The notes below the pieces were generated by a model. The model ran no database searches, was not told where the DNA came from, and saw nothing but the letters and a program-made list of their open reading frames with translations. Both the position numbers and the translations under genes were made by a program. From NCBI RefSeq assembly GCF_042432825.1, contig NZ_JBHLWN010000038.1:1-64000 (forward strand): a stretch of 64,000 nucleotides of DNA, read 5' to 3'. The stretch is from Gordoniibacillus chartarius (GTDB taxonomy: Bacteria; Bacillota; Bacilli; Paenibacillales; NBRC-103111). Within the stretch, counting starts at the first letter, position 1. Each line of letters begins with the position of its first letter. Shown piece by piece: positions 45,750-54,388 of the stretch.

Positions 45750-47147
45750 CTACTTTCTGCGCCAACGAAGTCCTTGCGGCGTGTCCTCCAAAAGAATGCC
45801 CTGCTTCGTCAGCTCGTCGCGAATTTCATCGGCGCGGGCCCAATTTTTCGCTTTGCGCGCTTCGACCCGCTCCGCAATGAGCCGCTCTACCTCTTCATCG
45901 AGCAATCCTTCCTCCGCCGCCGGCAGCAAGCCGAGCACGGCGTCCATCCTTGCGAAGCCGGCCAGCAGCGCCTCAACCGTCGCCGTTGTCACCCGCTCCT
46001 GCTGCAGATACAGATTCGCTTCCGACACCAGCTCGAACATCGCCGTAATCGCATCCGGCGTGTTGAAATCATCGTTCATCTTGTCAACGAACGTTTGGTG
46101 AATTTCCTCGATCCGAGCCGCTACAGCTTCATCGACACCGCCCTGCGACGATGCGCCTTGACGGTGCTTCAAATTCGCTATGCAGTTGTGAATCCGTTCA
46201 AGCGAATTCGTTGCGGCCTGAATGCTTTCGTCGCTGTAGTTCAGCGGATTGCGGTAGTGCGCCGACAGCATGAAGAAGCGGAACGCCTGCGGCTTCACCA
46301 GCTTCACGATGTCGCGGACGAGGATGCCGTTGCCGAGCGACTTGGACATTTTCTCATTGTCGATGTTGAGGAAAGCGTTGTGCAGCCAGTAACGGGCCAT
46401 CGGCTTCCCGGTCAGCGCCTCGGTCTGCGCGATCTCGCACTCATGGTGCGGGAACGCCAGGTCCTGTCCGCCGCCGTGAATGTCGATCGACTCGCCCAGA
46501 TATTTGCGCACCATCGCCGAGCACTCGATGTGCCAGCCCGGGCGCCCTTCGCCCCACGGGCTCGCCCACGAAATCTCGCCGGGCTTCGCCGCTTTCCACA
46601 GCACGAAATCCTGCGGATGCTCCTTGCGGGCGTCGACCTCGATCCGGATGCCGTGCTGAAGCTCCGCCATATTTTGATGGGACAGCTTGCCGTACTCATC
46701 GAACTTGGTCGTCCGGTAGTATACGTCGCCGCCGCTCTCATATGCGTACCCGTCCTTCACAAGCCCGTCGATGAACGCGATAATCTCCGGAATATTCTCC
46801 GTTACCCGCGGATTGATCGTGGCCGGCTCGATGTTAAGCGCCGCCGTATCTTCGCGATACGCGGCAATGAACATTTCGGCCAGCTCGGGCACGGTCAGCT
46901 TCATCTCCTCGGCTTTGCGGATCATTTTGTCATCGACGTCGGTAAAGTTCACGACATACTTGACATCATAGCCGATCGCCCGCATATGCCTCCGCACGAC
47001 ATCGAAGAAAATCGCCGGGCGCGCATTGCCGATATGAATGTAGTTATAGACCGTCGGCCCGCACACGTACATACTCACTTTGCCCGGGACGAGCGGTTCG
47101 AATACTTCTTCCTGCCGCGTCAGTGTATTATACACTTTGAGGGTCAT
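45750..47147 (-). CDS. cysS: cysteinyl-tRNA synthetase
   Basis: A 465-residue class I synthetase. The HIGH-type motif (NYIHIGNARPAIFFD, 36-50), Cys29 and later Cys/His residues for the zinc that recognises cysteine, and KMSKSLGN are intact. The ATG of MTLKVYNTL at 47147 is 11 bases after GGAGG; the upstream ATG lies in cysE. It overlaps the end of cysE by about 20 bases and shares its T-box control. Confidence 0.98.
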   Translation of the reverse strand: MTLKVYNTLTRQEEVFEPLVPGKVSMYVCGPTVYNYIHIGNARPAIFFDVVRRHMRAIGYDVKYVVNFTDVDDKMIRKAEEMKLTVPELAEMFIAAYREDTAALNIEPATINPRVTENIPEIIAFIDGLVKDGYAYESGGDVYYRTTKFDEYGKLSHQNMAELQHGIRIEVDARKEHPQDFVLWKAAKPGEISWASPWGEGRPGWHIECSAMVRKYLGESIDIHGGGQDLAFPHHECEIAQTEALTGKPMARYWLHNAFLNIDNEKMSKSLGNGILVRDIVKLVKPQAFRFFMLSAHYRNPLNYSDESIQAATNSLERIHNCIANLKHRQGASSQGGVDEAVAARIEEIHQTFVDKMNDDFNTPDAITAMFELVSEANLYLQQERVTTATVEALLAGFARMDAVLGLLPAAEEGLLDEEVERLIAERVEARKAKNWARADEIRDELTKQGILLEDTPQGLRWRRK

Positions 47148-47808
47148 GCTCTCTCGTTCCTCCGTTTCGGATTTGCGCATGCTGCGCTTCCTTCACTTGT
47201 TGTTTCAGCTCGTCGATTTGGCCCTGCAGATGATTGCACAGCTCGATGACCGGGTCCGGCAGCCGGTTATGATCCAGCTTGTTGACACGGACGCCGTCGC
47301 GCTTGACGATTTTGCCGGGATTGCCTACAACGGTGCTGTTCGGCGGCACTTCCTGGAGAACGACGGCGTTGGCGCCGATCCGGGAGTTGCTGCCGACCGT
47401 GAAGGAGCCGAGCACCTTCGCCCCCGAGCCGATAACAACGTTGCTGCCGATAGTCGGATGGCGTTTCCCTTTCTCCTTGCCCGTTCCCCCGAGCGTAACC
47501 CCTTGATAGAGCACAACGTCGTCGCCGATCTCGCACGTTTCCCCGATGACTACCCCCATGCCGTGATCAATGAAAAACCGCCTGCCGATCTTCGCCCCCG
47601 GGTGGATCTCGATACCGGTCATGAACCGGTTGATTTGCGAGATCGCGCGGGCGATCGTGAACATGTGGCGTTTATAAAACCAATGCGCAATGCGGTGGCT
47701 CCATAGCGCGTGCAGCCCAGAGTACGTGAAGATGACTTCAAACGTACTTCTTGCCGCAGGATCGTTCTCGAAAATGGTGGAGATGTCTTCTCGCATTCTG
47801 CTCCACAT
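47128..47808 (-). CDS. cysE: serine O-acetyltransferase
   Basis: A 226-residue trimeric acyltransferase with left-handed beta-helix hexapeptide repeats (PGAKIGRRFFIDHGMGVVIG, then GDDVVLYQGVTLGGTGKEKG and GANAVVLQEVPPNSTVVGNP). It makes O-acetylserine for cysteine synthesis and pairs with the cysH-sat sulfate genes elsewhere in the window. The ATG at 47808 lies six bases after GGGGGGAG; the in-frame start far upstream lies inside the T-box leader and is unlikely. T-box at 47835-48211. Confidence 0.96.
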   Translation of the reverse strand: MWSRMREDISTIFENDPAARSTFEVIFTYSGLHALWSHRIAHWFYKRHMFTIARAISQINRFMTGIEIHPGAKIGRRFFIDHGMGVVIGETCEIGDDVVLYQGVTLGGTGKEKGKRHPTIGSNVVIGSGAKVLGSFTVGSNSRIGANAVVLQEVPPNSTVVGNPGKIVKRDGVRVNKLDHNRLPDPVIELCNHLQGQIDELKQQVKEAQHAQIRNGGTREHDPQSV

Positions 47809-47834
47809 CCGGTGCTCCCCCCTCTTCCTAAGCG

Positions 47835-48211
47835 CAAAAAACGCCTCCGCAGCCCAAATCAGGCTGCAGAGGCGCAGCTTCACGCGGTTCCACTCTGCTT
47901 GGCGAAGGCACGGCTGCTTCATGACCATATAGGTCCGAATACAAGACCGGGCGCTGCCGTCTTTCGGGTCCGGTAACGGGGACGAATCGGCGGCACCTAC
48001 CCTGCTCGGACAGCAGCTCGGGGCCGCAGCTCCCAGGCGCATTTCGGCTTCGGCGGAAGCGGATTGCTTGCAGCCCGGCGCACCCGTTTCACGGCATCAC
48101 CGCAATGCAGACGGCTAAGCCGCCCTCCTGCTGCAGTGCCTGACGCTTGCGCTCTCGGCAATCCTCTCTGGGGCTTCATTGCTGTGAAGCGTACTCTCCT
48201 GTTCGTTGCTT
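47835..48211 (-). ncRNA. T-box riboswitch controlling cysE-cysS
   Basis: The minus strand shows the T-box core AGAGTGGAACCGCG (47896-47883) and, just downstream, a terminator: CGCCTCTGCAGCC, loop, GGCTGCGGAGGCG (13 pairs, one mismatch) and a TTTTTT run. Further up are stem I landmarks GGAGAGTACGC and CAGAGAGGATTGCCGAGAGC. It senses uncharged tRNA; given the genes, tRNA-Cys with a TGC specifier is expected. Several TGC triplets occur in stem I, and I could not fix which is the specifier. Confidence 0.88.
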
Positions 48212-48217
48212 ATCACT

Positions 48218-48245
48218 CATATATCGAATTGTTTTTAATTGTCAT
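48218..48245 (-). promoter_or_regulatory. possible promoter of the T-box transcript
   Basis: ATGACA (48240-48245), a 16-base spacer and TATATG (48218-48223) on the minus strand, in an A/T-rich stretch right after the gltX stop. The -35 is one base from consensus, the -10 weaker. Confidence 0.4.
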
Positions 48246-48269
48246 CAGTATATCGCTATTGCGGCGGTT

Positions 48270-49727
48270 TTACAACAGCCTGCGCAGGCGCTCCGCGACT
48301 TTTTCCTTGCCGAGCAAATAGATGGTCAGCTCCAGGTCCGGGCCATGCATCTGGCCGGTCAGCGCCACCCGCGTCGTCATAAACAGCTGCTTGCCCTTGT
48401 ACCCGGTCTCGGCCTGGACAGCCTTCAGCAGCGGCTTCATATGCTCCGGCGCCCAATCCGCCGCGGCTTCGACCTGCTTCAGCAGCGAGTTCAGCACTAC
48501 GGGCACGTGGTCCTCGCGCAGGATTGCGGCGGCTTCGTCATTTTCCAGCGTGACCTCGTCCTTATACAGCACTTCGCTTTGCTCTACAATGTCGGCAGCG
48601 CAATCAAGCCGGTCTTGAAGCAGCTTCACCAGCAGCGTCACATGCGCCCGCTCCGCATCCGACGGGTTGTCCGATACGTAACCGGCCTGCCGCAAATGCG
48701 GTAAGCACAGCTCCACGACGCGTGACAGCTCGGCTTTCTTCAAGTACTGGTTGTTCATCCAATGCAGCTTGTCCGTATCGAACACCGCCGGACTGCGGGA
48801 CAGACGGCTCGCATCGAAGATCTCGACGAACTGCTCTTTCGTGAACATCTCCTCTTCACCGACCGGCGACCAGCCCAGCAAACCGATGAAGTTGAAGAGC
48901 GCCTCCGGCAAGAAGCCGAGCTGCTCGTACTGCTCGATGAATTGAACGGCCGTCTCGTCCCGCTTGCTGAGCTTCTTCCGCTCTTGATTCGTGATCAGCG
49001 ACATATGTCCGAATTCCGGAGCTTCCCACCCCAGCGCTTCGTAGATCATCAGCTGCCGCGGCGTGTTGGAGATATGCTCCAGTCCGCGCAGCACGTGGCT
49101 GATCTTCATCAGGTAATCGTCGACGACGACGGCGAAGTTATAGGTCGGAATCCCGTCCTTCTTCACGATAACAAAATCGCCGGTCTCGCTCGATTCGAAC
49201 GTAATGTCGCCTTTGACGATGTCGGCGAACGTATACGTCCTATTGTCCGGAACAAGGAAACGGACGCTCGGCACCCGTCCGGACGCTTCCAGCGCTTCCC
49301 GCTGCTCCGCAGTCAAATGGCGGCATTTGCCCGAATAGCGGGGCGTCTCGCCGCGCGCAGCCTGCTCTTCCCGCTCCTTCTCGAGCTCTTCCTCCGTACA
49401 ATAGCAGCGATAGGCGTTCCCCTGCTCAATGAGCTGGCTCCAGTATTGCTTATAGATATCGAGCCGCTCCGTCTGGCGATAAGGGCCGTAAGGACCGCCG
49501 ATGTCGATGCTTTCATCCCATTCGATGCCAAGCCATTTCAAGTAGTGCAGCTGGTTCAGATCGCCGCCCTCCTTGTTGCGCTTGACGTCCGTATCTTCAA
49601 TACGAACAATGAACTTGCCGCCGTGGTGGCGGGCAAACAAATAATTAAACAACGCCGTTCGTGCGCCTCCGATGTGCAAATGCCCCGTCGGGCTCGGCGC
49701 GTAGCGTACGCGAATTTCTCTAGCCAT
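48270..49727 (-). CDS. gltX: glutamyl-tRNA synthetase
   Basis: A 485-residue class I synthetase. HIGH-type APSPTGHLHIGGARTALFNY (about 10-29) and KKLSKRDE (the KMSKS form) are intact; YRCYCTEEEL and a later GKCR give the Cys residues of the zinc-binding insert seen in many GltX. In organisms without glutaminyl-tRNA synthetase it also charges tRNA-Gln. The ATG of MAREIRVRYA at 49727 follows GAGGGGA by about 12 bases; a TTG three codons earlier is closer. Confidence 0.97.
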   Translation of the reverse strand: MAREIRVRYAPSPTGHLHIGGARTALFNYLFARHHGGKFIVRIEDTDVKRNKEGGDLNQLHYLKWLGIEWDESIDIGGPYGPYRQTERLDIYKQYWSQLIEQGNAYRCYCTEEELEKEREEQAARGETPRYSGKCRHLTAEQREALEASGRVPSVRFLVPDNRTYTFADIVKGDITFESSETGDFVIVKKDGIPTYNFAVVVDDYLMKISHVLRGLEHISNTPRQLMIYEALGWEAPEFGHMSLITNQERKKLSKRDETAVQFIEQYEQLGFLPEALFNFIGLLGWSPVGEEEMFTKEQFVEIFDASRLSRSPAVFDTDKLHWMNNQYLKKAELSRVVELCLPHLRQAGYVSDNPSDAERAHVTLLVKLLQDRLDCAADIVEQSEVLYKDEVTLENDEAAAILREDHVPVVLNSLLKQVEAAADWAPEHMKPLLKAVQAETGYKGKQLFMTTRVALTGQMHGPDLELTIYLLGKEKVAERLRRLL

Positions 49728-49776
49728 TGCTGCCAAACGTCCCCTCTTCGTTAATGTAATCTTCGTGTTGTGCTGC

Positions 49777-50256
49777 TTACGCCTTCACAAGCAGCACAGC
49801 CGCTTGGGCGGCGATGCCTTCCTCCCGCCCGGTAAAGCCGAGCTTCTCCGTTGTCGTCGCTTTCACGTTCACCTGCGACAGCTCGTCCGCCTCCAGCGCA
49901 CCGGCAATAATCTCGACCATCTGCGGGATGTAAGGCGCCATCTTCGGCCTTTGGGCGATGATCGTCGAATCGACGTTACCGAGCTTGTAGCCGCGCTCCT
50001 TCACCAGCGCCCACACGCGCTTCAGCAGCACCAGACTGTCGGCATCCTTGTAGGCGGCGTCCGTATCCGGAAAATGCTTCCCGATATCGCCCAGCCCCAA
50101 AGCGCCGAGCAAGGCGTCGCTGATCGCATGCAGCAGCACGTCCGCGTCGGAATGGCCCAACAGCCCTTTCTCGAACGGGATCTCTACACCGCCGATGATG
50201 CACTTGCGGCCCTCCGCCAGCTGATGTACGTCAAAGCCTTGCCCTACTCGAATCAT
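49777..50256 (-). CDS. ispF: 2-C-methyl-D-erythritol 2,4-cyclodiphosphate synthase
   Basis: A 159-residue trimeric enzyme of the MEP isoprenoid pathway. The zinc ligands are seen in DVHQ (Asp9, His11) and GHSDADVLLH (His43), and TTTEKLGFTGREEGIAAQA ends the active site. The ATG overlaps the ispD stop in an ATGA, so the two steps of the pathway are translationally coupled. Confidence 0.97.
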   Translation of the reverse strand: MIRVGQGFDVHQLAEGRKCIIGGVEIPFEKGLLGHSDADVLLHAISDALLGALGLGDIGKHFPDTDAAYKDADSLVLLKRVWALVKERGYKLGNVDSTIIAQRPKMAPYIPQMVEIIAGALEADELSQVNVKATTTEKLGFTGREEGIAAQAAVLLVKA

Positions 50257-50951
50257 TCCTGTCCAGCTCCTCTAGTCACATACCAATCCGCCCAGGCGAG
50301 ATCGTCGGGCGTCGTGATTTTGATATTCGTATAATCGGCTTCCACGACCCGCACCTTGGCACCGAGCCTCTCGACCAGCATCGCGTCGTCCGTACCCAGC
50401 ACCCCGTCCCGCAGGGCAGCCTCATGCGCCTCGGTCAAGAGCGGCCGCCGGAACGCCTGCGGCGTCTGGATCGCCCATAACGTACGGCGCTCCGGCGTAT
50501 CGCGGATGATGCCGCTGTCGTCGACGACCTTGATCGTGTCTTTCACCGGGACGGCCAGCACCGCTGCGCCGGAGCGCATCGCCTCCTGCCAGCAGGCCAG
50601 CACATGCTCCGGCTTGACGAACGGCCTCACGCCGTCATGCACGAGCACCCACTCGATGCCGGGGGAAAGAGCCTTCAGCCCCGCCAGCACCGAGTGCTGC
50701 CGTTCCGCTCCTCCGGCGACGACGCGCACCTTCGTCAGCCCGCCGCTCGCCGCTGCGGTGCGGCACCTCTCCACATCGTGCGCTCCGACGACAAGAACGA
50801 TTTCGGAAGCTTCCGTCATTCGCTCGAACGTCTCCAACGTATGAATGAGAATCGGCTTCCCCTGCAGCGGCAAATATTGCTTGCTTTCCGCCGTCCCCAT
50901 GCGTGTTCCTTTGCCGGCCGCCACAATGACGACGCCAAATGCATTGTTCAT
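50253..50951 (-). CDS. ispD: 2-C-methyl-D-erythritol 4-phosphate cytidylyltransferase
   Basis: A 232-residue nucleotidyltransferase of the MEP pathway that makes CDP-ME. The CTP-binding loop VVIVAAGKGTRMGTAESKQY and the later HDGVRPF and QTPQAF blocks are typical. It overlaps ispF by four bases. The next gene upstream is a PH-domain protein, not yacL as in B. subtilis. Confidence 0.97.
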   Translation of the reverse strand: MNNAFGVVIVAAGKGTRMGTAESKQYLPLQGKPILIHTLETFERMTEASEIVLVVGAHDVERCRTAAASGGLTKVRVVAGGAERQHSVLAGLKALSPGIEWVLVHDGVRPFVKPEHVLACWQEAMRSGAAVLAVPVKDTIKVVDDSGIIRDTPERRTLWAIQTPQAFRRPLLTEAHEAALRDGVLGTDDAMLVERLGAKVRVVEADYTNIKITTPDDLAWADWYVTRGAGQE

Positions 50952-50969
50952 CAGCTAACCCGCCTGCTC

Positions 50970-51584
50970 CTACTGGTTGATATATTTCTCAAAAACCGCG
51001 CCAAAATCTTTGACTTTCAATTCTTTGCGCTTCGATTTCAGCCAGTTATAGGCAGACTCGTTAATCGCGTTGAACTGCTCGGACGGCGCCGCCCCTTGCA
51101 CGCCGAAGCGGGCTGTAGCGTCTCTGGCAATCGTTACGCTCTGGTGGGCGTAGTCCAGCAGCACTTCGTTCGAAGCGGTGATTTCCACGATTTTGATCAA
51201 AGCTTTGTATAGATCTTTGACCTGCTCAAGCTGCTTCTTGTTGATATCGATGGAGAACGCTACGCCGCCCATCGTGAACTTGATCTCCACGTCCAAATCG
51301 ACCGTTCCCGCCGTCTCTAAATACACGTTCGAGATTTCGTACTTGTCGTAAGGGTACCGCTTCAGCATGCGCTTGCTGCTGACGGCGCTGTCGCCGTCCA
51401 GATGGATGAGAGCAAGGTTGGTGAAGCAGTACTCATCCTTCTTCGACTTGATGACGAAGTAGATTTGCTCCTGATCCTCGTGCATGACGTAGTCGTCGGA
51501 ATCGACTTTGTCGAAGTCCTTCTTATCGATAATTTGACCAATGTCGCTTAACCCTAGTGCATCGGCAGCCAGTTTCTTAAACAT
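50970..51584 (-). CDS. PH-domain protein (YvbH-like oligomerisation region)
   Basis: A 204-residue soluble protein. The first 120 residues look like a bacterial PH domain (KSKKDEYCFTNLALIHLDGD, VSSKRMLKRYPYDKYEISNV); the rest is helical (QLEQVKDLYKALIKIVEITA) and like the YvbH oligomerisation region. The function is not known; PH-like bacterial proteins often form ring assemblies. AGAGGATG precedes the ATG. It stands between ispD and yacL, with yacL's terminator 70-100 bases upstream of it, so it may be its own unit or the start of the ispD-ispF transcript. Confidence 0.75.
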   Translation of the reverse strand: MFKKLAADALGLSDIGQIIDKKDFDKVDSDDYVMHEDQEQIYFVIKSKKDEYCFTNLALIHLDGDSAVSSKRMLKRYPYDKYEISNVYLETAGTVDLDVEIKFTMGGVAFSIDINKKQLEQVKDLYKALIKIVEITASNEVLLDYAHQSVTIARDATARFGVQGAAPSEQFNAINESAYNWLKSKRKELKVKDFGAVFEKYINQ

Positions 51585-51656
51585 GCGGAATCATCCTCTC
51601 GTGATTAAGAAATTATGTACAGGGAATAAGGCCGAAAGAGTACGTTCGCTTGCAGG

Positions 51657-51690
51657 AAAAAAGGATGCCCGTAACACGTCGGCATCCTCT
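51657..51690 (-). terminator. terminator of yacL
   Basis: On the minus strand GAGGATGCC, a loop of about ten bases and GGGCATCC form a stem, followed by TTTTTTCC. It lies 15 bases after the yacL stop. Confidence 0.8.
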
Positions 51691-51704
51691 TTATCATAAA
51701 GGTT

Positions 51705-52766
51705 TTATTGCGCTTTTTCCAACAATTTCGGTTTCGCGAAAATCATCCGCCCCGCCGACGTCTGCAGCACGCTCGTCACCATGACCTCCAGCGTCGTGCC
51801 GATAAACTCGCGCCCGCTCTCCACCACGATCATCGTGCCGTCGTCGAGATAGGCTACGCCTTGGCCGTGCTCCTTGCCGTCCTTAATCACCTGTACGAAG
51901 ATTTCCTCGCCCGGCAGCACCACAGGCTTCACCGCGTTGGCCAAATCGTTAATGTTCAGCACCGACACGCCCTGCAGCTCGCATACTTTGTTCAAATTGA
52001 AATCGTTCGTGATCACTTTGCCGCGCAGCGCCTTGGCGAGACGGACGAGCTTGCTGTCGACCTCGGAAATTTCCTCGAAGTCGCCTTCGTAGATCAGCAC
52101 CTTCACGTCGAGCTCCTTCTGAATTTTGTTCAGAATATCGAGCCCTCTGCGTCCTCGGTTACGCTTCAGCAAATCCGAGGAATCGGCGATGTGCTGCAGC
52201 TCCTCCAGTACGAACTCCGGAATGACCAGCGTACCCTCGATAAAGCCCGTCTTGCAAATGTCGGCGATGCGCCCGTCAATGATGACGCTCGTATCGAGAA
52301 TCTTGTGCTCCTCGTAAGAGCCGGGTCCTTCGTTGACCTCGCCGCGCTTCGCCTTGCCTGTCAGCAGCTCCGCCAAATCGTCGCGCTTGCCGTAGCCGAC
52401 CTGCCAGCCGGCAAAGCCCAGCAGCGCCGTCAGCAGCAGCGGCAGGACGGCATTGTCGTTCGCCTTGCTCAACACCGGGAAGAGGAGAACGGCGATGAGC
52501 AGACCGATAACTAATCCAAATAGGCCGGAAAACAAATCTTTCGCAGGCATGCTCGCTATGCTTGTCTCGCTGCGTTTCGCCGCTCTCAGCCCCAACTTCC
52601 AGGCAGCGTTGAATCCCACATAGGCGACCGCCGCACCGGCTGCCAGCAGCAGGTACTCTTGTCCGGGCCACTGCGGACCCCCGTATAGCGGAAGCAGGGC
52701 GCTCAAACTGTACGCCGTATACCCGCCAAGTGCCGCTACGATCCATTGCATCCATTTTTTCAACAT
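51705..52766 (-). CDS. PIN-TRAM-domain membrane protein (YacL family)
   Basis: A 353-residue protein. Four hydrophobic segments in the first 130 residues are followed by a PIN nuclease-like domain (HKILDTSVIIDGRIADICKT, residues about 153-172, with the first acidic residues) and ending with NDFNLNKVCELQGVSVLNIN. A C-terminal TRAM-like domain (about 290-350) could bind RNA. The orthologue YacL lies next to disA/radA in B. subtilis. The ATG at 52766 follows GGAGGTG by eight bases; the frame upstream stays open without a binding site. Confidence 0.9.
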   Translation of the reverse strand: MLKKWMQWIVAALGGYTAYSLSALLPLYGGPQWPGQEYLLLAAGAAVAYVGFNAAWKLGLRAAKRSETSIASMPAKDLFSGLFGLVIGLLIAVLLFPVLSKANDNAVLPLLLTALLGFAGWQVGYGKRDDLAELLTGKAKRGEVNEGPGSYEEHKILDTSVIIDGRIADICKTGFIEGTLVIPEFVLEELQHIADSSDLLKRNRGRRGLDILNKIQKELDVKVLIYEGDFEEISEVDSKLVRLAKALRGKVITNDFNLNKVCELQGVSVLNINDLANAVKPVVLPGEEIFVQVIKDGKEHGQGVAYLDDGTMIVVESGREFIGTTLEVMVTSVLQTSAGRMIFAKPKLLEKAQ

Positions 52767-52836
52767 ATACCTGTCACCTCCACCAGCGGTTTTCAGTAAC
52801 AGTATGTTCCAATTGATGCAAGGATAATCATGGAAA

Positions 52837-52865
52837 TTGAAACTTCTACCAGCTTGCTCTATAAT
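52837..52865 (+). promoter_or_regulatory. promoter of the 52904 gene
   Basis: TTGAAA (52837-52842), a 17-base spacer and a perfect TATAAT (52860-52865) on the plus strand, about 38 bases before the ATG. Confidence 0.7.
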
Positions 52866-52903
52866 GGGGGTGAGTTTAACACTTAGTAAACGAGGTGGCC
52901 TGC

Positions 52904-53299
52904 ATGAGCGCACTAACGTTGAAGGAATTTCAGGATCAAGTGTCGGAATTGCTGCTGCGGCACCGCAGCTTGCTAGATGTGTTGTCGAAGTTCCAGCAGA
53001 CAGGCGCAGCGGTGAACCGGGCTGTCGTCAAGTCGATCACCGAATGCGGCTGTATTGAACTCAATGCAACGAAGCAAGGCTACTCTCCGGAGATGACTTT
53101 GGAGGAAGCGAAGAACGTGCTCGACTCTCATGTAAACGGCCAGCTGTGCGAGCACTGCCGCGAGGTTGTCAGCGCCGAAATCGGCCGCAACCTGTTCTAC
53201 ATGTCGGCACTCGGCAACCTACTGAAGCTGGACCTCCAGGAAACCGTCGAAGACGAGTCAAAGAAGTGCACTACGCTTGGCTTGTTTACACTGTCTTAG
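52904..53299 (+). CDS. small conserved protein of unknown function, 131 residues
   Basis: A soluble protein starting MSALTLKEFQDQVSELLLRH. It has four Cys in two groups (SITECGCIEL and QLCEHCRE), which could bind metal, and a mostly helical pattern. From memory similar proteins in Paenibacillus are labelled DUF1573-domain; I am not sure of that label. The ATG at 52904 lies six bases after GAGGTG and behind a good sigma-A promoter. It is a single gene on the plus strand, divergent from yacL, with its own terminator. Confidence 0.8.
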   Translation: MSALTLKEFQDQVSELLLRHRSLLDVLSKFQQTGAAVNRAVVKSITECGCIELNATKQGYSPEMTLEEAKNVLDSHVNGQLCEHCREVVSAEIGRNLFYMSALGNLLKLDLQETVEDESKKCTTLGLFTLS

Positions 53300-53310
53300 T
53301 TATCGCAGAG

Positions 53311-53338
53311 AGGACCGTTCGCTAACGGTCCTTTTTTT
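53311..53338 (+). terminator. terminator of the 52904 gene
   Basis: AGGACCGTT, loop CGCT, AACGGTCCT and a run of seven T: a perfect nine-pair intrinsic terminator 12 bases after the stop codon. Confidence 0.88.
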
Positions 53339-53343
53339 GTTGG

Positions 53344-53745
53344 AGCTGCGCGGGGACGGTGGTTGGCAGGCGGGTGCTGGTTAGCGGGTGGTTGCCGGGT
53401 GGTTGGCGGGTCGTTGGTGGGTGCTGTTTGGTGGGTACTGTTTGGTGGGTGCTATTTGTTGTGTGCTAGTTGATATGGTGCTGTTTGGTGGGCGCTATTT
53501 GGTGGGTGCTGGTTGGTGGGTGCTGGTTGGTGGGTGCTATTTGGTGGGTGCTGGTTGGTGGGTGCTATTTGGTGGGTGCTGGTTGGTGGGTGCTGGTTGG
53601 CGGGTGGATGGCGGGTGGTTGCCGGGTGGTTGTCGGGTCGTTGGTGGGTGTTGTTTGGTGGGTGCTATTTGTTGAGTGCTGTTTGGTGGTCTGTTGGCGG
53701 TTGGAGGTTGGAGGTGCTGGTTGGGAGTTGGTGTTGATGCGTGCC
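53344..53745. repeat. G/T-rich 14-base minisatellite
   Basis: The core unit is TTGGTGGGTGCTGG or TTGGTGGGTGCTAT on the plus strand, clearest in tandem from 53490 to 53600 and degenerate on both sides. The plus strand is nearly free of C and A apart from the fixed positions. Confidence 0.85.
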
Positions 53746-54078
53746 TGGCGATTGCAAGACGACCACATAGCCTCTACATGGCGACAACTTTGGCATATTC
53801 GAGCGTTTTATTCCAACTAAGCCGCTTTACTTGACAACACTTTACATCTCCCGGAAAAGTCCGATAGTGAGCAATTCCAGAACACGAACGCACGTTCTTT
53901 TTTGCGATTATACCGGTCCGCCGATGGTCAATGACTATTGAGATGAGGTATTATTCCCTCCCCCTCATGCGAAATTCGTGGCGCGCCTTGTGCGCGGCAA
54001 TTTGGCTTAGCTGAGTTCGTTATGCGTGGTATTCTGAATCCGACGAGCGCGAAATAAACTGATTCCGCCGATGTTTAA

Positions 54079-54148
54079 CGGATTTTGAAGGCTCTATTTT
54101 GCTGTTATCGCAGCTTTCCTTCAAAGTAGCGGACTTTGAAGGCTCTAT
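54079..54148. repeat. direct repeat and palindrome, possible dispersed intergenic element
   Basis: CGGATTTTGAAGGCTCTAT (54079-54097) recurs as CGGACTTTGAAGGCTCTAT (54130-54148). The second copy forms a perfect ten-pair hairpin with CCTTCAAAGT (54118-54127) around AGCGG. Confidence 0.6.
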
Positions 54149-54326
54149 CGAATGTCAATCGATGAAATTTGGCTTAATTTTGCCTGATTACTTGAAAATA
54201 CCGCCTTAAAAATCCGCGAATCTTGTAAGACGTCCAATCTCGAGCTAATTAACGGTTTCGGAAACCACTATTTCTCACAAGAAATTTCGCATATTAGTTT
54301 TTCTCCCCCTCTAATGTCCTCATCCA

Positions 54327-54380
54327 AACAAAAACACGATCCCTATGCCGCCGACCAACCGGCGAACAAGGAATCGTGCT
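54327..54380 (-). terminator. terminator of pssA
   Basis: On the minus strand CACGATTCC pairs with GGGATCGTG across an inner stem-loop (GCCGG..TCGGC), followed by TTTTTGTTT. It lies just after the pssA stop. Confidence 0.65.
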
Positions 54381-54388
54381 TATCGGTA

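Larger units (their letters stand above)
53300..54388. other. 1.1 kb non-coding spacer
   Basis: No gene supported. In order: the terminator at 53311-53338, the G/T-rich minisatellite (53344-53745), about 330 bases in which I see nothing recognisable, a repeated CGGA(C/T)TTTGAAGGCTCTAT motif with a palindrome (54079-54148), a further A/T-rich stretch, and the pssA terminator (54327-54380). Confidence 0.7.

Noticed and set aside
53490..53600. CRISPR array
   Set aside because: The 14-base units are in direct tandem without spacers.
53388..53820. Plus-strand frames of 74-116 codons over the minisatellite
   Set aside because: Low-complexity Gly/Val/Trp/Leu text from a 14-base repeat; frames shift from unit to unit and no start fits.
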